DNA of 43,831 bases from positions 1-43,831 of the forward strand of contig CAJTKE010000022.1 in NCBI GenBank assembly GCA_910576865.1, written 5' to 3'. Positions within the stretch are counted from its first letter, which is position 1. The number at the start of each line of letters is the position of its first letter. Positions 15,413 through 24,303 of this stretch are shown here, in pieces. The DNA is from an uncultured Oscillibacter sp. (GTDB lineage Bacteria; Bacillota; Clostridia; Oscillospirales; Oscillospiraceae). The notes below the pieces were generated by a model. It made no database searches and was not told the DNA's origin. It saw only the letters and a program-made list of their open reading frames with translations. The position numbers were made by a program, and so were the translations under genes.

Positions 15413-15455
15413 GCGCCCCCTGTCGCAAGATGTTGCGGCGGCGGGCGGCTTTTTT
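15413..15455 (+). terminator. Intrinsic terminator of rsmD-coaD unit
   Basis: A long stem with one mismatch (15413-15428 with 15433-15448), GATG loop, followed by TTTTTT (15450-15455). Confidence 0.82.
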
Positions 15456-15566
15456 TGCGTGGATTCCGGAGCGAAAAAAATAGAACGGTCGTTTTATTTT
15501 TCAGAAAACGGACGGAAAACCGAGAATTCCAGAGAAATGAGCCGGTTTCCTGTCGAAAAAAAATCC

Positions 15567-15595
15567 TTGCTTTTCGGTCGCCATTTTCGTATACT
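15567..15595 (+). promoter_or_regulatory. SigA-type promoter of the dcw cluster
   Basis: -35 TTGCTT (15567-15572), 17 bp, -10 TATACT (15590-15595). The start would fall at the first MraZ-like repeat, so repressor binding would block transcription. Confidence 0.82.
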
Positions 15596-15606
15596 AGGTA
15601 ACACAG

Positions 15607-15643
15607 GTGGGGATAAGTGGGGATTTGAGGCAGTTAAGTGGAG
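15607..15643 (+). promoter_or_regulatory. MraZ-type operator repeats
   Basis: Direct repeats GTGGGG (15607-15612), GTGGGG (15617-15622), a degenerate GAGGCA (15627-15632) and GTGGAG (15638-15643) are spaced about 10 bp apart, one helical turn. This matches the tandem-box operators that MraZ rings bind at their own promoters (established for MraZ in several bacteria). They lie between the promoter and mraZ. Confidence 0.75.
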
Positions 15644-15688
15644 GTCTTCCCCATTTCGTCCCAGAAAAGGGGGAAAGGGGGCGGCTCC

Positions 15689-16132
15689 ATGGCGAGGCTG
15701 CTGGGCAAATCGAATAACAGCATCGACGCCAAGGGCCGTCTGGTGATCCCCTCCGCTATGCGGGAGGCGCTGGGCGACACCTTTTTCATCACCATCGGTG
15801 CCGAGCACTGCCTGACCATTTACCCCCAGTCCAAGTGGGAGCAGATGTCCGAGGAGATGGACGAGCTGCCCTACACGGAGGCAAGGGCTTTGACTTTACT
15901 CTACGCCAACGCCGTGGAGTGTGAGCCCGACGGCCAGGGCCGGGTGCTGATTCCCGCCGCCCTGCGGAAGTACGCGGGGCTCCAGAAGGCCTGCACCATC
16001 GTGGGCCTGAACACCTTCGCCGAGATCTGGGACGAGGAGACCTGGACGGAGCGGGAGCGGAAGATGCTGGACGAGGAGGACATGGCCGCGGCCATGGACG
16101 CCCTGGCCAGGGCCCGCCGGAACCGGGGGTGA
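15689..16132 (+). CDS. mraZ: Transcriptional regulator MraZ
   Basis: DNA-binding ring-forming regulator that represses its own division cluster. The 147-residue product has two AbrB-like swapped-hairpin domains: SIDAKGRLVIPSAMREALG (around residues 10-28) and CEPDGQGRVLIPAALRKYAG (around 77-96), which are the family signature DxKGR(V/L)xIP repeated. The ATG at 15689 follows the GGGGGCGGC region; upstream in-frame ATG 15638 lies in the operator. Regulation is probably by the repeats at 15607-15643. Confidence 0.95.
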   Translation: MARLLGKSNNSIDAKGRLVIPSAMREALGDTFFITIGAEHCLTIYPQSKWEQMSEEMDELPYTEARALTLLYANAVECEPDGQGRVLIPAALRKYAGLQKACTIVGLNTFAEIWDEETWTERERKMLDEEDMAAAMDALARARRNRG

Positions 16133-16138
16133 GCCCCG

Positions 16139-17074
16139 GTGGAATACACACACAAGCCCGTCCTGCTGGACGAGTGCATCAAGGCGCTGAACATCCGCCC
16201 GGATGGGACCTATGTGGACGGCACCCTGGGCCGGGCGGGCCACTCCCGGGAGATCGCGAAGCGGCTGACCACAGGCCGGCTCATCTGCGTCGACCGGGAT
16301 CTGGCCGCCATTGAGGCGGCGCGGGAGCGGCTGGCCCCCTGGAGGAACAGGGTGCGGCTGGTCCACAGCAACTTCTCGGAGCTGGGAAGCGTCCTGGCGG
16401 AGGAGGAGGGCGTGGACGGGATGCTCTTCGACCTGGGCGTCTCCTCCCCCCAATTGGATGATCCTGAGCGGGGCTTCTCCTACATGCGGGACGCCCCGCT
16501 GGATATGAGGATGGACCGGACCTCTCCCCTGACGGCCCGGGAGGTGGTCAACGCCTGGAGCCTTGAGGAGCTCCGGCGCATCCTGTTCGACTACGGCGAG
16601 GAGCGCTATGCCCCCGCCATCGCCCGGGCCATCGTCAGGCGGCGGGAGGACAGGCCCATCGAGACCACCCTGGAGCTGGTGGACGTCATCAAGTCCGCCA
16701 TGCCCCCGGCGGCCCTGCGGGAGAAGCAGCACCCCGCCAAGCGGAGCTTCCAGGCCGTCCGCATCGCCGTCAACGGCGAGCTGGACGCCCTGCCCCCCAT
16801 GCTGAAGGCGGCGGCGGACAAGCTCCGCCCCGGCGGACGGCTGGCGGTCATCACCTTCCACTCCCTGGAGGACCGGATCGTGAAGCGGACTTTGCGCCAG
16901 CTGGCCCAGGGCTGCACCTGCCCGCCGGGCTTCCCGGTGTGCGTGTGCGGAAAGAAGCCTTTGGTCCGTCTGGAAAAACCCTTTACACCAACTGCGGCGG
17001 AAGTATCGGAGAACCCCCGGGCCAGAAGCGCCCGGCTCCGCGCGGCGGAAAAACTGGATTCATTTGACATCTGA
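16139..17074 (+). CDS. rsmH: 16S rRNA (cytosine1402-N4)-methyltransferase
   Basis: Methylates C1402 of 16S rRNA at the decoding site. The 311-residue product begins MEYTHKPVLLDECI with a GTG start (16139) preceded by GGGGGTGAG, and has the SAM motif YVDGTLGRAGHSREI, the DLGVSSPQLDDPERGFSY signature and the C-terminal FHSLEDRIVKR motif. It follows mraZ by 6 nt as in nearly all Firmicute dcw clusters. The C-terminus contains a small Cys cluster (CTCPPGFPVCVCGKKP) that is common in the family. Confidence 0.96.
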   Translation: MEYTHKPVLLDECIKALNIRPDGTYVDGTLGRAGHSREIAKRLTTGRLICVDRDLAAIEAARERLAPWRNRVRLVHSNFSELGSVLAEEEGVDGMLFDLGVSSPQLDDPERGFSYMRDAPLDMRMDRTSPLTAREVVNAWSLEELRRILFDYGEERYAPAIARAIVRRREDRPIETTLELVDVIKSAMPPAALREKQHPAKRSFQAVRIAVNGELDALPPMLKAAADKLRPGGRLAVITFHSLEDRIVKRTLRQLAQGCTCPPGFPVCVCGKKPLVRLEKPFTPTAAEVSENPRARSARLRAAEKLDSFDI

Positions 17075-17094
17075 TTCGGAAAGGAGGCGGCTCC

Positions 17095-17643
17095 ATGGCG
17101 GCGGCGGTACGGAATCCCCGGATGCGCGGAAAACAGGCTGTGAACGGCAGTCTGGCCTATGATCTGGACTACCCGGTCCGGGAACGAAACCCCCGCCGCG
17201 CGGAAGCGGCCCCCAAAGTCCGGGAAAAGCCCAAGGTCCACGAGGCGCCCCGGGTCCTGCTCCGGGCCCGGCAGGTCATCTCCCCCCTGGCGGTGCTGAG
17301 CGTCGCCGCCATCATGGGGCTGGCCCTGCTGGTGCTGATGAACTACGTGCAGCTGACCCGGCTGTCCTCGGAGACCGTGAAGCTGCAGTCCCAGCTCCAG
17401 GAGCTGGAGACCGCCAACACGGACCTCACCGCCCGCTATCAGCGGATGTTTGACATGGCCTCGGTGAAGGAGGCCGCGGAGGCCGCGGGCATGTCCAAGC
17501 CCAGCGGCACCCAGATGAGCCGGCTGGACCTGTCGGCGGAGGATTCCGCCGTGGCCTACCGGCAGAAGGAGCCGGGGCTGTTCAGCCGCGTCCTCTCCTC
17601 CCTTCACGGCGGCGTCTACGCGGTGGTGGAATATTTCGACTGA
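17095..17643 (+). CDS. ftsL: Cell-division protein FtsL-like
   Basis: A bitopic septal protein that scaffolds the FtsQ/DivIB-DivIC complex and the PBP. The 182-residue product has a long basic, proline-containing cytoplasmic N-terminus (about 60 residues), one membrane segment at roughly residues 62-83 (ISPLAVLSVAAIMGLALLVL), and a coiled coil (VKLQSQLQELETANTDLTARY). Sequence conservation is low in this family, so the call rests on topology, size and place between rsmH and the PBP gene. It starts 21 nt after rsmH with a good AGGAGG. Confidence 0.85.
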   Translation: MAAAVRNPRMRGKQAVNGSLAYDLDYPVRERNPRRAEAAPKVREKPKVHEAPRVLLRARQVISPLAVLSVAAIMGLALLVLMNYVQLTRLSSETVKLQSQLQELETANTDLTARYQRMFDMASVKEAAEAAGMSKPSGTQMSRLDLSAEDSAVAYRQKEPGLFSRVLSSLHGGVYAVVEYFD

Positions 17644-17767
17644 CGGGCGCACTATACTTAGCTGACATGATTTTCGGTCCTGACACTTGACGGCGGGGAG
17701 CGGGAAGCCAGGTCTTCTTGCTCCTCTGTTTTGTCCGCATTCCAAGTCCCTGATGAGGAGGCAGCAC

Positions 17768-20293
17768 ATGGCAAACCGTTCCCCCAGGTTCCCCGCCTTT
17801 CAGCGGAAAAGCGAATCCGCCCGCCGGGCCAATCAGATCATCCGGGGGCGGACCCTGCTGATGATGCTGGTGCTGGGCGTGGGCACGTTTCTGCTGTTGT
17901 TCTGGAAGCTCTACGACCTCCAGATCAACCGGTATGACGAGATGACGGCCCGGGCCGTCCACCAGCAGACCCGGGAGGTCTCCGTCAACGCCTCCCGGGG
18001 GACTATCTATGACAAGAACCACAACATCCTGGCCAGCTCCACCTCGGCGGAGACCGTGATCCTGGACCCCCTGCGGCTGGACGCCTTCGTCAAGGCCCAG
18101 GTGGAGGCCCAGGACAAGGCGGCGGCCAAGGCCCTGGAGAAGGGGCAGACCTATGAGCGCCAACCCATCCGGGACCAGAGCTACATCGCACGGGGGCTGG
18201 CCCGCATTCTGGACATGGACCAGGAGTCCATTGAAAAGAAGATGGAGGACGTCAAATCCCAGTACGTCATCCTCCACAAGAAAACGGAAAAGGAGCTGGC
18301 CGACGAGATTCGGAAATTCATCAACGGCCAGATCGACGAGGAGGGAAACGAGGTCCCCGAGGACCAGCAGCGCTCCCTCACCGGCGTCTCCCTGGAGCCG
18401 GACTCCAAACGGTACTACCCCTACAACGCCATGGCGGCCAACGTCCTGGGCTTCGTGGGAGCGGAGAACAAGGGCGGCGTGGGCCTGGAGTCCAAATATG
18501 ACGGCGACCTCTCCGGCGACGCCGGCATGACCGTCTATGCCCGGAACAACCGGGGCCAGCCCCTGCTGTTCCAGTACGAGCAGTACTTCGACGCGGAGAA
18601 CGGCAGCGATCTGGTGCTGACCCTGGACATCAACGTCCAGATCGCCCTGGAAAAGGGCCTGGAGTCCATGCTGAGCAAATTCGACGCCGCCAACGGCGGA
18701 ACGGGCATTGTCATGGACGTGAACTCCGGGGCCATCCTGGGCATGGCCTCCTATCCCAATTACGATTCCAACCAGTCCGGCGTCCTCTATGACGAGAAGC
18801 TGAAGGCCAAGCTGGAGCAGCAGCTGGCGGACATCGAGAAGAACCGGGACCAATACGCGGCCCAGGACGCCGCGAAAGCCGCCGCCAGGGCGGAAGCCGG
18901 CGTGGAGGAGCCCGAGGAGGAGGTCAGCTCCTATGAGGCGGCGGTGACCAAGGCCAAGAACGACACCCTCCAGAGCCAGTGGCGGAACAAGTGCATCGAC
19001 TCCACCTATGAGCCCGGCTCCACCTTCAAGCCCATCACCCTGGCTGCGGCGCTGGAGGAGGGGGTCATCAACATGAACTCCACCTTCGACTGCTCCGGCT
19101 CCGTCATGGTCAAGGGCTGGGATAAGCCCTTCAACTGCTCCCGGGCCGCCCCCGGCCACGGGCACCAAAGCCTGAAGCAGGCGGTGGGCAACTCCTGCAA
19201 CCCGGCTTTCATCCGCATCGGGCAGGCGGTGGGCACCAGCACTTACTATCAGTACCTCAAGTCCTTCGGTCTGATGGAGGAGACGGGCGTGGACATGATC
19301 GGCGAGGTGCCGGGCATCTTCACCGACGAAAAGGACTTCAACTCCAACATCGTCTCCCTGGCCTCCTACTCCTTCGGCCAGACCTTCAACGTCACACCCC
19401 TGGAGCTCATCCGGGCCCAGGCGGCCTGCGTCAACGGGGGCTATCTCTACGAGCCCTACGTGGTGGAGCAGGTGCTGGACGGCGAGGGCGGCGTGCTCCG
19501 GCAGCACGAGACCAAGTGCATCCGGCAGGTGGTCAGCGAGGAGACCTCCGCCAAGGTCCGGGAGTGCCTGGAGTACGTGGTGGCGGAGGGCACCGGGCGG
19601 AACGGACAGGTGACGGGCTACCGCATCGGCGGAAAAACCGGCACCGCCGACAAAACCGGAACCAAAACCGCCGCGAATCCCAAGGGCGACATCGTGGTTT
19701 CCTTCATGTGCTTCGCCCCGGCGGATGATCCCCAGTACATCATGCTGCTGACCATGGACACCCCCAGCCGTACCACGGGGACCTTCCCCTCCGGCGGCAA
19801 CATGGTGGCCCCCACGGCCAGCCAGATCATGAGCGAGATCCTGCCCGTCCTGGGCGTGGAGCCGGATTACACCGCCGAACAGCTGGCGGGAGCCGACGCC
19901 GCCGTCCCCAATGTGGTGGGCATGGACCTGGAGTCCGCCAGAGCCAAACTGGAAAACGCGGGCTTCACCTTCCGCACCGTGGGCAGCGGGGCCGAGGTCA
20001 CCGCCCAGACCCCCGAGGGCGGCGCCATCGTGCCCAACAACGCCTCCATCGTGCTGTACCTGGGCGAGGAGAAAAACGGCGACCCCCGGCCCGTGCCCGG
20101 CGTGGTGGGGCTCACCGCCGCCGAGGCCAACCAGAAGCTGACCAACGCGGGCCTCATCATGCGGGTGACAGGCACCACCAGCACGGACTCCGGCAACGTC
20201 CGGGCCATCTCCCAGGACCGGGCGGAGGGCACGGAGCTGGCCCCCGGCAGCGTGGTCACCGTCCGCTTCGGCGACAGCTCAGTCCGGGACTGA
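17768..20293 (+). CDS. ftsI: Septal penicillin-binding protein with PASTA domains (FtsI/PBP2B or SpoVD type)
   Basis: Class B transpeptidase that crosslinks septal peptidoglycan. The 841-residue product has a membrane anchor at about 34-53, a PBP-dimer domain, and the transpeptidase domain with active-site Ser418 in EPGSTFKP, the SCN triad element at 476-478 and KTG at 623-625. Two C-terminal PASTA repeats cover about 709-775 and 776-841. There is an unusual Glu/Ala-rich helical insert near residue 370-400 before the active site. The ATG at 17768 follows GAGGAGG. Its dcw position supports FtsI; SpoVD is a close alternative and the two cannot be separated here. Confidence 0.9.
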   Translation: MANRSPRFPAFQRKSESARRANQIIRGRTLLMMLVLGVGTFLLLFWKLYDLQINRYDEMTARAVHQQTREVSVNASRGTIYDKNHNILASSTSAETVILDPLRLDAFVKAQVEAQDKAAAKALEKGQTYERQPIRDQSYIARGLARILDMDQESIEKKMEDVKSQYVILHKKTEKELADEIRKFINGQIDEEGNEVPEDQQRSLTGVSLEPDSKRYYPYNAMAANVLGFVGAENKGGVGLESKYDGDLSGDAGMTVYARNNRGQPLLFQYEQYFDAENGSDLVLTLDINVQIALEKGLESMLSKFDAANGGTGIVMDVNSGAILGMASYPNYDSNQSGVLYDEKLKAKLEQQLADIEKNRDQYAAQDAAKAAARAEAGVEEPEEEVSSYEAAVTKAKNDTLQSQWRNKCIDSTYEPGSTFKPITLAAALEEGVINMNSTFDCSGSVMVKGWDKPFNCSRAAPGHGHQSLKQAVGNSCNPAFIRIGQAVGTSTYYQYLKSFGLMEETGVDMIGEVPGIFTDEKDFNSNIVSLASYSFGQTFNVTPLELIRAQAACVNGGYLYEPYVVEQVLDGEGGVLRQHETKCIRQVVSEETSAKVRECLEYVVAEGTGRNGQVTGYRIGGKTGTADKTGTKTAANPKGDIVVSFMCFAPADDPQYIMLLTMDTPSRTTGTFPSGGNMVAPTASQIMSEILPVLGVEPDYTAEQLAGADAAVPNVVGMDLESARAKLENAGFTFRTVGSGAEVTAQTPEGGAIVPNNASIVLYLGEEKNGDPRPVPGVVGLTAAEANQKLTNAGLIMRVTGTTSTDSGNVRAISQDRAEGTELAPGSVVTVRFGDSSVRD

Positions 20294-20329
20294 CAGCAGC
20301 TTTTGCCTGATTTTCGGCAGGATACGCTG

Positions 20330-20358
20330 TATACAATGCGTTTTATTCGGCTTATAAT
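20330..20358 (+). promoter_or_regulatory. Internal promoter before murE
   Basis: -10 TATAAT (20353-20358) is perfect; -35 TATACA (20330-20335) matches 4 of 6; spacer 17 bp. It lies in the 105-nt gap between the PBP gene and murE. Confidence 0.62.
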
Positions 20359-20398
20359 CATCCAGAACGTATTCAACGGGATGGAGGTTTGACAACAG

Positions 20399-21835
20399 AT
20401 GAAACTCAAGGAGCTGCTGGCGGGGCTGGAAGTCCTCTCCGCCGGCGCGGATATGGAGACGGAGATCGCCGGCGTCAGCTATGACTCCCGGCAGGTGAAG
20501 CCCGGGGACCTGTTCGTGGCCCTCAGCGGCTACACGGTGGACGGACACCGGTTCATCCCCCAGGCCATGGCCTCCGGGGCGGCGGCGGTGCTCTGCCAGG
20601 TCCCGCCGGAGGAGGAGGGAATTCCCTATGTCCGGGTGGCGGACTCCCGCCGGGCCCTGGCGGTGACGGGGGCCAACTTCTTCGGCCACCCGGCGGACGC
20701 CATGACCATGGTGGGCGTCACCGGCACCAACGGAAAGACCACCACCACCTATCTCCTCAAGGCCATTCTGGAGGCCCGGGGCGAAAAGACGGGCCTGATC
20801 GGCACCAACCAGAACATGATCGGAGCGGAGGCCCTCCCCACGGAGCGGACCACCCCCGAGTCCTTTGAGCTCCAGAAGCTCTTCGCCCAGATGCGGGACG
20901 CGGGCTGCACCCATGTGGTGATGGAGGTCTCCTCCCACGCCCTGTACCTGGACCGGGTCTTCGGCGTCCGCTACAAGGTGGGCGTATTCACCAACCTGAC
21001 CCAGGACCACCTGGATTTCCACAAGACCATGGAGGCCTACTGCGACGCCAAGGCCCTCCTGTTCCGAAACTGCGAAACCGGCGTGGTCAATGCCGCCGAC
21101 CCCTGGACGCCCAGGCTGATGAAAGGCAGCGCCTGCGGCATCACCACCTTCTCCAGCGCCGGCGGGGCGGACCTCCGGGCGGAGGACGCCGTCCTGGCGG
21201 CGGACCACGTGGCCTTCACCGCCGTCCGCGGCGGGCAGCGGGTCCCGGTCCGGGTGAACATCCCCGGGCGCTTCATGATCGACAACACCCTGGGCGTGCT
21301 GGGCGCGGCCCTGGCCCTGGGGATTCCCCTGGAGGAGAGCGCCGCCGTCCTGGCCCGGGTGCCCCACGTGAAGGGCCGGGTGGAGGTGGTCCCCACGCCG
21401 GGGAAGGACTACACCGTCCTCATCGACTATGCCCACAGCCCCGACAGCCTGGAAAACGTCCTGTCCACCGTCAAGGGCTTCGCCAAGGGGCGGACCATCG
21501 CCCTCTTCGGCTGCGGCGGGGACCGGGACCGGACCAAGCGGCCCAAAATGGGCCGGGCCGCCGCCGGCATCGCCGACTTCCTGGTGGTCACCACCGACAA
21601 CCCCCGCACGGAGCGCCCGGCGGACATCATCGCCGACATCCTGCCGGGGCTGGAAGGAACCGGAACTCCCTATGAGGTCATCGAGGACCGGGTGGAGGCC
21701 ATCCACTGGGCCATGGACCACGCCGGAGCGGGGGACGTGATCGTCCTCTGCGGCAAGGGGCATGAGACCTATCAGGAGGTCGGCCACGAGAAACACCACA
21801 TGGACGAACGGGAGATCGTCGCGGAATACCTGTGA
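20399..21835 (+). CDS. murE: UDP-MurNAc-tripeptide synthetase, meso-DAP type
   Basis: Mur ligase adding the third stem-peptide residue. The 478-residue product has the ATP-binding GVTGTNGKTTTTYL (around residues 104-117), the central ERTTPES and MEVSSHALYLDRV motifs, and the C-terminal DNPRTERP motif. The DNPR sequence is diagnostic of meso-diaminopimelate rather than lysine addition. The ATG follows GGATGGAGG. In this cluster murF and murD, usually next, are missing, and mraY follows. Confidence 0.95.
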   Translation: MKLKELLAGLEVLSAGADMETEIAGVSYDSRQVKPGDLFVALSGYTVDGHRFIPQAMASGAAAVLCQVPPEEEGIPYVRVADSRRALAVTGANFFGHPADAMTMVGVTGTNGKTTTTYLLKAILEARGEKTGLIGTNQNMIGAEALPTERTTPESFELQKLFAQMRDAGCTHVVMEVSSHALYLDRVFGVRYKVGVFTNLTQDHLDFHKTMEAYCDAKALLFRNCETGVVNAADPWTPRLMKGSACGITTFSSAGGADLRAEDAVLAADHVAFTAVRGGQRVPVRVNIPGRFMIDNTLGVLGAALALGIPLEESAAVLARVPHVKGRVEVVPTPGKDYTVLIDYAHSPDSLENVLSTVKGFAKGRTIALFGCGGDRDRTKRPKMGRAAAGIADFLVVTTDNPRTERPADIIADILPGLEGTGTPYEVIEDRVEAIHWAMDHAGAGDVIVLCGKGHETYQEVGHEKHHMDEREIVAEYL

Positions 21836-21870
21836 AAGTTCCGCCCCTGGGGCGGAGGAGAGGGAGAGAC

Positions 21871-22860
21871 ATGATCGTTACACTGCTGCTGGCCTGTGGG
21901 ATCAGCTTCCTGCTGACCCTGGTCCTGGGAAAATTCGTCATCGCGGAGCTCCGCAAGCTCCACGCGGGGCAGGAGATCCGGAAGGAAGGCCCCTCCTGGC
22001 ACGCCGGAAAGGCGGGCACGCCCACCATGGGCGGCATCATGTTCATCGTGGGCTCCGGCGTCGTCGCCTTTGCCATGGGCTGGGAGAACATGCTGCGGGG
22101 GGAGTTTGACCACCTGTACGTCTACCTGTTCGCCCTGATCTTCGGCCTCATCGGCTTCGTGGACGACTACCGCAAGGTCCGCCAGCACCAGAACGAGGGC
22201 CTGACCGCCAAGCAGAAGTTCATCCTCCAGCTGGCGGCGGCAGTGCTGTTCCTCACGCTGATGCGCTATGAGGGCCTGCTGACCAATGCGCTGTATATTC
22301 CCTTCGTCAACGTCACCCTGGAGGTCAACTGGATTCTCTATCTGGCCTTCGCCGCCTTCGTCATCGTGGGCTGCGTCAACGCGGTGAACCTGACGGACGG
22401 CATCGACGGCCAGTCCTCCAGCGTGACCTTCGTGGTGATGGTCTTTTTCACCGCCGCCGCCGCGCTTTGGAAGCTGATGCCCCTGGCCCTGTTCCCCGCC
22501 GCCCTGGCGGGAGGTCTGGCGGCCTTCTTCTGCTACAACCACCACCCCGCCAAGGTCTTCATGGGGGACACCGGCAGCCTGTTCATGGGCGGCGCGGTGG
22601 CGGCTCTGGCCTTTGCCATGGATATGCCGCTGATCCTGATCCTGGTGGGCATCATCTATATTCTGGAGACCCTGTCCGACATCATCCAGGTGGCCTACTT
22701 CAAGGCCACCCACGGCAAGCGCTTTTTCAAGATGGCCCCCCTGCATCACCACCTGGAGCTCTCCGGGTGGAGCGAGGCGAAGCTGGTGACGGTGTTCTCC
22801 GGCGTGACCATCGTCTGCTGCATTCTGGCGTGGTTCGGCATCCAGGGGCGGTATTGCTGA
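21871..22860 (+). CDS. mraY: Phospho-MurNAc-pentapeptide transferase
   Basis: Integral membrane enzyme making lipid I from UDP-MurNAc-pentapeptide and undecaprenyl phosphate. The 329-residue product has about ten hydrophobic segments and the family motifs KAGTPTMGGIMF, FVDDYRK (Asp-Asp pair), NAVNLTDGIDG, and FMGDTGSLFMGG, plus the HHHLELSGW loop. The ATG at 21871 is preceded by GGAGGAGAGGGAG; an in-frame GTG at 21832 lacks a site. It follows murE directly. Confidence 0.96.
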   Translation: MIVTLLLACGISFLLTLVLGKFVIAELRKLHAGQEIRKEGPSWHAGKAGTPTMGGIMFIVGSGVVAFAMGWENMLRGEFDHLYVYLFALIFGLIGFVDDYRKVRQHQNEGLTAKQKFILQLAAAVLFLTLMRYEGLLTNALYIPFVNVTLEVNWILYLAFAAFVIVGCVNAVNLTDGIDGQSSSVTFVVMVFFTAAAALWKLMPLALFPAALAGGLAAFFCYNHHPAKVFMGDTGSLFMGGAVAALAFAMDMPLILILVGIIYILETLSDIIQVAYFKATHGKRFFKMAPLHHHLELSGWSEAKLVTVFSGVTIVCCILAWFGIQGRYC

Positions 22861-22884
22861 GATTCTGAGATTCTGAAATTCTGA
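22861..22884 (+). repeat. Three tandem 8-bp repeats after mraY
   Basis: GATTCTGA, GATTCTGA, AATTCTGA occur head to tail directly behind the mraY stop codon, in the gap before ftsW. They could expand or contract by slippage. No function is apparent. Confidence 0.6.
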
Positions 22885-22903
22885 GGAAGAAAGGGGGAGG
22901 CTT

Positions 22904-24289
22904 ATGGCGGCACGCGGAAGCGGCTCGGCGGCCCGGAGGGACCCGCCCAGGCGGGAGCCTCAGCGCAGGCCCGTCCAACAGCGGCGCAAGCCGGTTCAAA
23001 GCCAGCAGCGGCGTCCGGCCCAGCCCCGGCAGCAGAGCGTGGTCATTCCCTTCCCCGCCCCCCAGCAGCGCCCCAAGCAGCGCCGCCGCCCCATCAGCCG
23101 GGAGGAGGCCCGGCGCCGCCAGGAGATCCGCCTGCACCAGCAGGCCATGGAGGAGCAGAGCCGGGAGCTGGCCAAGGGGCCCATCGACCTTCCCTTCGGC
23201 CTCCTGGTGCTGCTGCTGATGTCCATCGGCCTTGTGATGCTGCTGTCCGCCAGCTTCCCCTCCTCCTACTACAACACCAGGAACAACAATCCCACCTACT
23301 ACTTCATCCGCCAGGGCGTTTTCGCCATCATGGGCATCGCCGGGATGCTGTTCATCGGAAAGATCAATTACCAGCGCTTCCGGGGCATGGCCAAAACCCT
23401 GCTGTACGTGTCCATTTTCCTGCTGATTTTCGTGGCGATTCCCGGCAACCCGGTGGCCGTCACCGTGAAGGGCGCCACCCGCTGGATCGGCGTGGGCGAG
23501 CTGTTCAGCTTTCAGCCCTCGGAAATCGCCAAGATGGCCATCGTCATCTACTTCTCCGACAGCATCTCGAAAAAGAAGGACCTGATGCGCTCCTTCCGCT
23601 ACGGCATCCTGCCCTATGCCGCCATCCTGGTGGCCACCGCCGGTCTGGTGGCCATCGAACCCCACCTCTCCGGCGCGATTCTGATTCTGGGTGTGGGCGC
23701 GGCGCTGATGCTGGTGGGGGGCATCAACTGGGCCTGGGTCTTCGGCGCCCTGGGCGGCGCGGCGGCCATGCTGTACTTCGCCCTGTTCGTGGTGGGCTAC
23801 AACACCTCCCGCATCCAGTTCTGGCTCAACCCCTGGGCGGACGCCCAGGACAAGGGCTATCAGCTCTCCCAGAGCCTCATCACCATCGGCTCCGGCGGAC
23901 TTCTGGGCGTGGGCCTGGGAAAGAGCCGCCAGAAGTTCCTGTTCCTCCCGGAGGAGCACAACGACTTCATCTTCGCCATCATCTGCGAGGAGCTGGGCCT
24001 CATCGGGGCCAGCATCATCATGCTGCTGTTCGCGGCGCTGATTCTCCGGGGCTATTGGATCGCCCTCCACGCCCGGGACCGGTTCGGAAGCCTGCTGGTC
24101 ATCGGCGTCACCACCCTGATCGCCATGCAGACCTTCCTGAACATCGGCGTGGTGACGGGCCTGCTGCCCACCACCGGCATCTCCCTGCCCTTCTTCAGCT
24201 ACGGGGGCACGGCCCTTTCGATTCAGCTGGCGGAGATGGGCGTGGTGCTGTCGGTATCGAGACAGATGAAACCTACCAGAGCGGGATAG
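22904..24289 (+). CDS. ftsW: SEDS peptidoglycan glycosyltransferase FtsW
   Basis: Polytopic membrane enzyme polymerising septal glycan strands together with the class B PBP. After an N-terminal extension the 461-residue product has about ten hydrophobic segments, with family motifs NPTYYFIRQG, GATRWIGVGELFSFQPSEIAK (around residues 190-210), NDFIFAIICEELG and TTGISLPFFSYGG. The extension of roughly 100 residues is very rich in Arg, Gln and Pro and is cytoplasmic by charge; ordinary FtsW starts close to the first membrane helix. SpoVE/RodA paralogs are less likely given its dcw place. The start follows GGGGGAGG. Confidence 0.93.
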   Translation: MAARGSGSAARRDPPRREPQRRPVQQRRKPVQSQQRRPAQPRQQSVVIPFPAPQQRPKQRRRPISREEARRRQEIRLHQQAMEEQSRELAKGPIDLPFGLLVLLLMSIGLVMLLSASFPSSYYNTRNNNPTYYFIRQGVFAIMGIAGMLFIGKINYQRFRGMAKTLLYVSIFLLIFVAIPGNPVAVTVKGATRWIGVGELFSFQPSEIAKMAIVIYFSDSISKKKDLMRSFRYGILPYAAILVATAGLVAIEPHLSGAILILGVGAALMLVGGINWAWVFGALGGAAAMLYFALFVVGYNTSRIQFWLNPWADAQDKGYQLSQSLITIGSGGLLGVGLGKSRQKFLFLPEEHNDFIFAIICEELGLIGASIIMLLFAALILRGYWIALHARDRFGSLLVIGVTTLIAMQTFLNIGVVTGLLPTTGISLPFFSYGGTALSIQLAEMGVVLSVSRQMKPTRAG

Positions 24290-24303
24290 AGGAGGCGTTT
24301 GGA

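Noticed and set aside
17653..17658. TATACT as a -10 box before the PBP gene
   Set aside because: No acceptable -35 lies 16-18 bp upstream.
22861..22884. CRISPR-like repeats
   Set aside because: Only three 8-bp tandem units without spacers; no cas genes in the window.
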